Shown here piece after piece: positions 14,698 through 17,799 of a stretch of 17,799 bases of DNA (position 1 is its first letter; each line of letters begins with the position of its first letter). The position numbers and the translations under genes were made by a program. This stretch comes from DASVFB01 sp036380275 (GTDB lineage: Bacteria > Actinomycetota > Thermoleophilia > Gaiellales > Gaiellaceae): the NCBI GenBank assembly GCA_036380275.1, contig DASVFB010000063.1:1-17799 (forward strand), written 5' to 3'. Below the pieces are notes generated by a model. The model did not search any database. It was not told the origin of the DNA and saw nothing but the letters and a program-made list of their open reading frames with translations.

Positions 14698-15183
14698 ATG
14701 CCCCGGCTGGAACTCGCGCTCGTCGTGGCAATCGTCGCGTTTGCCGGGTTGCTCCTCGTCGTGCGGCCGCACGGATCCGCGCCGCCTTCCCCCTACTGCC
14801 GCGGCGGGTCGCCGCTCGCCGGCGTGTATCACTCGCCTCGCCTCGAGGTGAAGAAGCGCTGCGCGGTCGTCTCCGGCGTCGTCACGAAGGTGAAGTTCGA
14901 GGAGTTCGACGGCGACGTCCACGTCGACCTGCGCACGAACGACGGCGACCGACTCGTCGTCGAGGTGATCCCGCAGGATCGCGCGGTCGTGCCGATTCCC
15001 GACACCGGCGCGCGTGTCACAGTCGTCGGTCCCCACGTCTGGGACACGGCCCACGACTGGCCGGAGATTCACCCCGCCTGGTGGATCAGCAGCGGCCGGA
15101 TCGTGCCCGCGTCAAACCGCGAACTGACCCGGGTAGAGTCGTTGCTAAGCGATGGTCAGAGTGAGCAGGAGGGAAGCCAATGA
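14698..15183 (+). CDS. small membrane-anchored protein with an OB-fold-like domain, coupled to aldolase
   Basis: The protein has 161 residues from ATG 14698. One N-terminal hydrophobic segment (about 5-22, ELALVVAIVAFAGLLLVV) is followed by an extracytoplasmic domain. The domain has a YxxSPRLEVKKRCAVVSGVV strand, beta-rich stretches (VHVDLRTNDGDRLVVEVIP) and the ending HDWPEIHPAWW. That pattern, a small beta-barrel ending in HxWxEIHP, is seen in OB-fold proteins of the DUF3465 type. Two cysteines (C34, C55) could form a disulfide. I do not know a function. The last ~20 residues (from NRELTR) are unlike the rest and lie over what could be promoter or leader sequence for the next gene. The stop overlaps the aldolase ATG by 4 bp (ATGA). 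Confidence 0.75.
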   Translation: MPRLELALVVAIVAFAGLLLVVRPHGSAPPSPYCRGGSPLAGVYHSPRLEVKKRCAVVSGVVTKVKFEEFDGDVHVDLRTNDGDRLVVEVIPQDRAVVPIPDTGARVTVVGPHVWDTAHDWPEIHPAWWISSGRIVPASNRELTRVESLLSDGQSEQEGSQ

Positions 15184-16202
15184 CTGAGCTGGAGACCACA
15201 GCCCGCGCGCTCGTCGCCGAGGGGAAAGGCATCCTCGCCGCGGACGAGAGCGACGGGACTATCAAGAAACGCTTCGACTCGATCGGCGCCGAGTCGACCG
15301 AGGAGAACAGGCGCGCGTACCGTGACCTGCTGTTCATGACGGACGGTATCGAGGAGTTCATCAGCGGCGTCATCCTCTTCGACGAGACGATTCGCCAGTC
15401 GAGCTCGGACGGGACGCCGTTCCCGAAGCTGCTGGAGTCGAAAGGAATGATCCCCGGCATCAAGGTCGACAAGGGCGCGAAGCCCCTGGCGCTGGCGACG
15501 GAGGAGACGATCACGGAAGGGCTCGACGGGCTGCGCGCACGCCTCGAGGAGTACCGCGGGCTCGGCGCGCGCTTTGCGAAGTGGCGCGCGACGTACTCGA
15601 TCGGGAGCGACAAGCCGAGCGAATACTGCGTGTGGACGAACGCCAACGCGCTTGCGCGCTACGCCGCGCTCTGCCAGGAGGCCGGCCTCGTGCCGATCGT
15701 GGAGCCGGAGGTGCTGCAGGACGGCACGCACTCGCTCGAGCAGAGCGCGAAGGCGACCGGCCGCGTCCTACAGGCCGTCTACACCGAGCTGCACGACCAG
15801 AGGATCGACTACGGCGGCACGCTCCTGAAGCCGAACATGGTGCTCTCCGGCTACGAGGCGATGGATCGCGCCGGCATCGACGAGGTCGCCGATGCGACGC
15901 TCGAGGTTCTGTACAAGCACGTCCCTGCGGCCGTCCCCGGCATCGTCTTTCTCTCCGGCGGCCAGACGGACGAGGATGCAACCGCGCACCTGAACGCGAT
16001 GAACAAGCGCGGCCCGCATCCGTGGGAGCTGTCGTTCTCGTACGGGCGCGCCTTGCAGGCCCCGGCGCTGAAGGCGTGGGCCGGCAAGGCCGAGAACGTC
16101 GAGGCCGCGCAGCGGGCGTTCTCCTTGCGCGCAAAGCTGAACGGCGCGGCGCGCACGGGCATGTACGCACCCGAGATGGAGCGCGAGGCCGTGCCGGCCT
16201 AG
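15180..16202 (+). CDS. class I fructose-1,6-bisphosphate aldolase (metazoan-type, Schiff-base)
   Basis: The protein has 340 residues from ATG 15180, with an excellent ribosome site (AGGAGGG, 15167-15173). It cleaves fructose-1,6-bisphosphate to DHAP and glyceraldehyde-3-phosphate in glycolysis, and works in reverse in gluconeogenesis. The class I signature is complete: GKGILAADESDGTIKKRF at the start, K134 in FAKWRA, E175 and E177 in VPIVEPEVLQDG, and the Schiff-base lysine K217 in GGTLLKPNMVLSG. The phosphate-binding FLSGGQTDEDAT loop and SFSYGRALQ near the C-terminus are also present. No zinc site is needed or seen, unlike class II enzymes, which are the usual actinobacterial form. The C-terminal tyrosine of animal aldolases is not present. 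It is translationally linked to the preceding membrane-protein gene. Confidence 0.95.
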   Translation: MTELETTARALVAEGKGILAADESDGTIKKRFDSIGAESTEENRRAYRDLLFMTDGIEEFISGVILFDETIRQSSSDGTPFPKLLESKGMIPGIKVDKGAKPLALATEETITEGLDGLRARLEEYRGLGARFAKWRATYSIGSDKPSEYCVWTNANALARYAALCQEAGLVPIVEPEVLQDGTHSLEQSAKATGRVLQAVYTELHDQRIDYGGTLLKPNMVLSGYEAMDRAGIDEVADATLEVLYKHVPAAVPGIVFLSGGQTDEDATAHLNAMNKRGPHPWELSFSYGRALQAPALKAWAGKAENVEAAQRAFSLRAKLNGAARTGMYAPEMEREAVPA

Positions 16203-16259
16203 AGGAAGGTGTGAACCAGTTCGATCGACCCGATCGCTCGCATCTGAGTCGGCGAACGT

Positions 16260-16265
16260 TACGAT
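16260..16265 (+). promoter_or_regulatory. candidate -10 box upstream of the cupin gene
   Basis: TACGAT (TAnnnT) is followed after exactly 6 bases by GTG 16272, the geometry of a leaderless actinobacterial start. That GTG opens only a six-codon frame (MDPATR, stop 16290-16292). Transcription from here would give the cupin gene a leader of about 127 bases. No clear -35 is present. Confidence 0.4.
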
Positions 16266-16384
16266 CCCGCCGTGGATCCGGCGACGAGATAGCGGTCAGT
16301 CGCGGCGACCGCCGCGCGTGATTGGCGCAGGCGCCGAGGCTGCTTTCGAGGCGGCCTCGGAGGCTGCGTGCCACCGCTACGACC

Positions 16385-16390
16385 TGGAGG
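16385..16390 (+). promoter_or_regulatory. ribosome-binding site that fixes the cupin start
   Basis: TGGAGG lies 8 bases before ATG 16399 and is the only good site in this stretch. It supports starting the cupin at 16399 and not at the upstream in-frame GTG 16318, whose extra 27 residues (Ala/Glu-rich) are not part of the cupin fold. Confidence 0.7.
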
Positions 16391-16398
16391 TACACGGA

Positions 16399-16863
16399 AT
16401 GATTCGTCAGAACCTGTTTTCCGACTCATGGGACGGAGACAACGAAGAATTCGGGACTCGGCATCGATTCTTCTGGCGGCCGGACGACGCAAGGATGGGA
16501 GCAACGCTGTACAAACTGGCCCCCGGCGCGCTTGGGATGCGGATGCATATGCACTTCGGAGCCGACGAGATGTTCTTCGTACTGAGCGGTCGTCCCATCT
16601 TCCGGACGCAACACGGCGAAGAGGAGATGGCTCCGGGCGACTTTGTGTTCTGCCCCGACGGACGTGCCGGACTACACGCGTACAGCAACCCCACCGAGGA
16701 ACCCGTTCAGATCCTCGCGATCAGTGCGGGGAGCTTCCCGGACGTCGTCGCCTATCCCGAACACGGATATGCATGGGTGGCGACTCGCGATCCCGATCCC
16801 GAGCTACTCGCGAAAGGCGGCGACCCCGGCATCATCGCTCGCTTCGAGATCCCAATCGAGTAG
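16399..16863 (+). CDS. single-domain cupin protein (Cupin_2)
   Basis: The protein has 154 residues from ATG 16399. Both cupin motifs are intact. Motif 1 is GMRMHMHFGADEMFFVLSG, with the metal ligands H-x-H-x4-E and the closing glycine. Motif 2 is GDFVFCPDGRAGLHAYSN, with the third histidine and H-x3-N. A metal-dependent small-molecule enzyme or a sensor is possible; many such proteins remain unassigned (isomerases, dioxygenases, sugar-binding). The codon use is visibly less GC-rich than its neighbours (many GAA, GGA, CGA, ACT codons and a run like TTTTCC), suggesting later arrival or relaxed codon selection. It follows the aldolase by 196 bp and so is probably transcribed separately. A hairpin follows the stop. 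Confidence 0.85.
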   Translation: MIRQNLFSDSWDGDNEEFGTRHRFFWRPDDARMGATLYKLAPGALGMRMHMHFGADEMFFVLSGRPIFRTQHGEEEMAPGDFVFCPDGRAGLHAYSNPTEEPVQILAISAGSFPDVVAYPEHGYAWVATRDPDPELLAKGGDPGIIARFEIPIE

Positions 16864-16900
16864 ATCGTTCGGCCGTTTCTCGGCCGTCGCTCGACACGAC

Positions 16901-16926
16901 GAAGGGGCCGCGAGAGCGGCCTCTTC
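16901..16926. terminator. hairpin with GAGA tetraloop between convergent genes
   Basis: An 11-bp stem (one G-T pair) closes a GAGA (GNRA-type) tetraloop between the cupin stop and the stop of the minus-strand gene at 16933. The 3' arm ends CTCTTC on the plus strand and CCCCTTC on the minus strand. It is likely a bidirectional terminator. Confidence 0.7.
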
Positions 16927-16932
16927 GCATCG

Positions 16933-17535
16933 CTATCGAGGAAGCGGAGTTGACTGCCAGCCGTCGCGGCACCGGCCGGGATAGTCGCGTGCAAACTCCG
17001 GCAGCGCCTCGTAACGCCTTCGTACGGCAACGGAGACCACGAAAAACGTCTTCGCCGCGGCGCCGTAGTAGGCGCGCGGAGGCCACGCGTGGAGCGTGAA
17101 GAGCGTCTGCGTGCCGCCTTTGTGCGCTACCAGATACTCCAGAACGCCATAGGCGGCAGAACCGACTGGGGGGATATCCGTCATGGTGCATGCACCGCCG
17201 GGATACGCCTTGACGAGCTTGAGCCAGAACGTTCCAGGCCCGACACGCTTCGTCGTTCGTTGGCCGTGAAGCGTTGTGCCGACCTCGACTGCGCGTCCGT
17301 CTCGGAGGCGGACTGTCCAGCTACTGAAGTTCCACGCAAGCTCGGTATTTGTCGAGCCGCTCTCGTTCACCACGTAGTCCCGGCCTAGAGCACGCAGCAC
17401 CTGCGCCCGGCTCATCCCAAGCTTCACCTTGCCGATGCCGACACCGGGATAGATCGTCTCTTCCGTTGCGGATGCGCCCGACGCCGCAACTCCGGCGACG
17501 ACGAGAATCCCGAGCAGCCGCATCGGACGAAGCAT
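16933..17535 (-). CDS. secreted BLIP/SmpA-like small protein
   Basis: The protein has 200 residues from ATG 17535; an ATG at 17523 is an alternative. A longer frame back to 17778 is rejected because it crosses the hydrolase gene. A signal peptide (MRLLGILVVAGVAASGASA) is followed by IYPGVGIGKVKLGMSRAQVLRALGRDY. That pattern, a glycine turn followed by KLGMSxxQVxxxLG, is typical of the BLIP/SmpA-OmlA (BamE-like) fold seen in beta-lactamase-inhibitor proteins and outer-membrane assembly factors. The remaining part is a second, less clear beta-rich domain with two cysteines (in GGACTM and GRCRDGW). The function is unknown; binding of a secreted partner is plausible. No ribosome site precedes the start. 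Confidence 0.75.
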   Translation of the reverse strand: MLRPMRLLGILVVAGVAASGASATEETIYPGVGIGKVKLGMSRAQVLRALGRDYVVNESGSTNTELAWNFSSWTVRLRDGRAVEVGTTLHGQRTTKRVGPGTFWLKLVKAYPGGACTMTDIPPVGSAAYGVLEYLVAHKGGTQTLFTLHAWPPRAYYGAAAKTFFVVSVAVRRRYEALPEFARDYPGRCRDGWQSTPLPR

Positions 17536-17544
17536 CAGAAGCGG

Positions 17545-17550
17545 ATTATG
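17545..17550 (-). promoter_or_regulatory. candidate -10 box for the BLIP-like gene
   Basis: On the minus strand CATAAT, one base off TATAAT, lies 9 bases before ATG 17535 with no ribosome site between. This suggests a short-leader or leaderless mRNA. No -35 was found. Confidence 0.3.
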
Positions 17551-17582
17551 AAGATTCCTCCGCTCGTCTCGCGAGCTGACGG

Positions 17583-17799
17583 CTACGCCAGCCCGTGCTG
17601 CTCGAGCCAGCCGCCGGCAGTCGGGAAGAGCGTCGACGGGAATCCATTCCGGTCGAAAAGCGGATGCAGCGCTTCGGGAAAGAGCACCGTCGTGAAGTCG
17701 CGGCCGGCGGACAGGCCGCGCAGGATCTCCATGCTCGTCCCGGTTGGCTGGGCGAAGTCGTGCCCTGCGTACAGCCACAGCACCGGGATCGCGAGGCGT
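17583..17799 (-). CDS. alpha/beta hydrolase, C-terminal fragment (start lies beyond the window)
   Basis: Read leftwards from the right edge of the window, the open frame shows LAIPVLWLYAGHDF, then PTGTSMEILRGLSAGRDF and TVLFPEALHPLF, before the stop at 17583-17585. This is the end of an alpha/beta-hydrolase fold: the (I/V)PVLWLYG(x)xD strand carries the catalytic acid region (here D in GHDF), and the histidine after LFPEA is in the place of the catalytic His (usual form LFPxAGHxLF). Here the residues before the His are EAL rather than the more common GAG. The nucleophile elbow lies outside the window. The family is confident from the tail, and the substrate is unknown. Confidence 0.7.
   Translation of the reverse strand, partial: RLAIPVLWLYAGHDFAQPTGTSMEILRGLSAGRDFTTVLFPEALHPLFDRNGFPSTLFPTAGGWLEQHGLA

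Noticed and set aside
14566..15072. N-terminal extension of the TIGR03118 gene
   Set aside because: It lies opposite the OB-fold-like gene, puts the signal peptide in the middle of the protein, and has no ribosome site; TTG 14565 is a better start.
17536..17778. N-terminal extension of the BLIP-like gene
   Set aside because: It overlaps the hydrolase coding region in another frame, and the signal peptide starts at 17535 or 17523.
1..17799. CRISPR array, insertion sequence, prophage or integron
   Set aside because: I saw no short spaced direct repeats, transposase or integrase motifs, or terminal inverted repeats. The only tandem repetition is the blade repeats inside the propeller gene.

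Overview
The window is GC-rich, gene-dense bacterial chromosome. Third codon positions are strongly G/C, GTG and TTG starts are common, and several genes have a TAnnnT-like -10 box only 6-10 bases upstream of the start codon, which suggests leaderless mRNAs. This fits a high-GC actinobacterium. A deep-branching lineage such as Thermoleophilia (Gaiellales or Solirubrobacterales) is my best guess from the style of the proteins (actinobacterial-type HIT protein, MutS2, extracellular beta-propellers, ECF sigma factor with a small membrane partner), but this was not tested by any search. I see no IS element, phage gene, CRISPR array or rRNA.

Layout. (1) 1-1186, plus strand: the end of a VOC/glyoxalase-fold protein and a SAM-dependent methyltransferase, closed by a perfect 11-bp hairpin. 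(2) 4982-1290, minus strand: a compact run of four genes read leftwards. They are a secreted seven-bladed YVTN/NHL beta-propeller, a soluble GAF-PAS histidine kinase without a nearby response regulator, an ECF sigma factor, and a small one-pass membrane protein that overlaps the sigma gene by 4 bp (ATGA). (3) 5026-6828, plus strand: a MarR-family repressor and an MFS exporter, divergent from the previous run. Between the two units lies a perfect inverted repeat (CTACAA-N2-TTGTAG) that covers the propeller gene's ribosome-binding site and is the obvious candidate MarR operator. (4) A CorA-type Mg2+ channel (plus) meets a large secreted protein with four PPC-like repeats (minus) tail to tail, 2 bp apart. 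(5) 9870-13428, plus strand: a HIT-family nucleotide hydrolase, a LiaF-like membrane protein, tRNA-Gly(CCC) and MutS2, ended by a perfect 12-bp hairpin. (6) 14565-13480, minus strand: a secreted TIGR03118-type propeller protein. (7) 14698-16863, plus strand: a membrane-anchored OB-fold-like protein overlapping class I fructose-bisphosphate aldolase by 4 bp, then a cupin with visibly lower GC. (8) 17535-16933 and 17799-17583, minus strand: a secreted BLIP/SmpA-like protein and the C-terminal end of an alpha/beta hydrolase.

Most genes are housekeeping or ordinary accessory functions. The part most worth follow-up is 1290-6828, where one probable operator sits between a repressor/exporter pair and a surface-protein/kinase/sigma/membrane-protein run. 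That arrangement could be a single envelope-stress or drug-response module. The grouping is inferred from gene order, spacing and the inverted repeat only.
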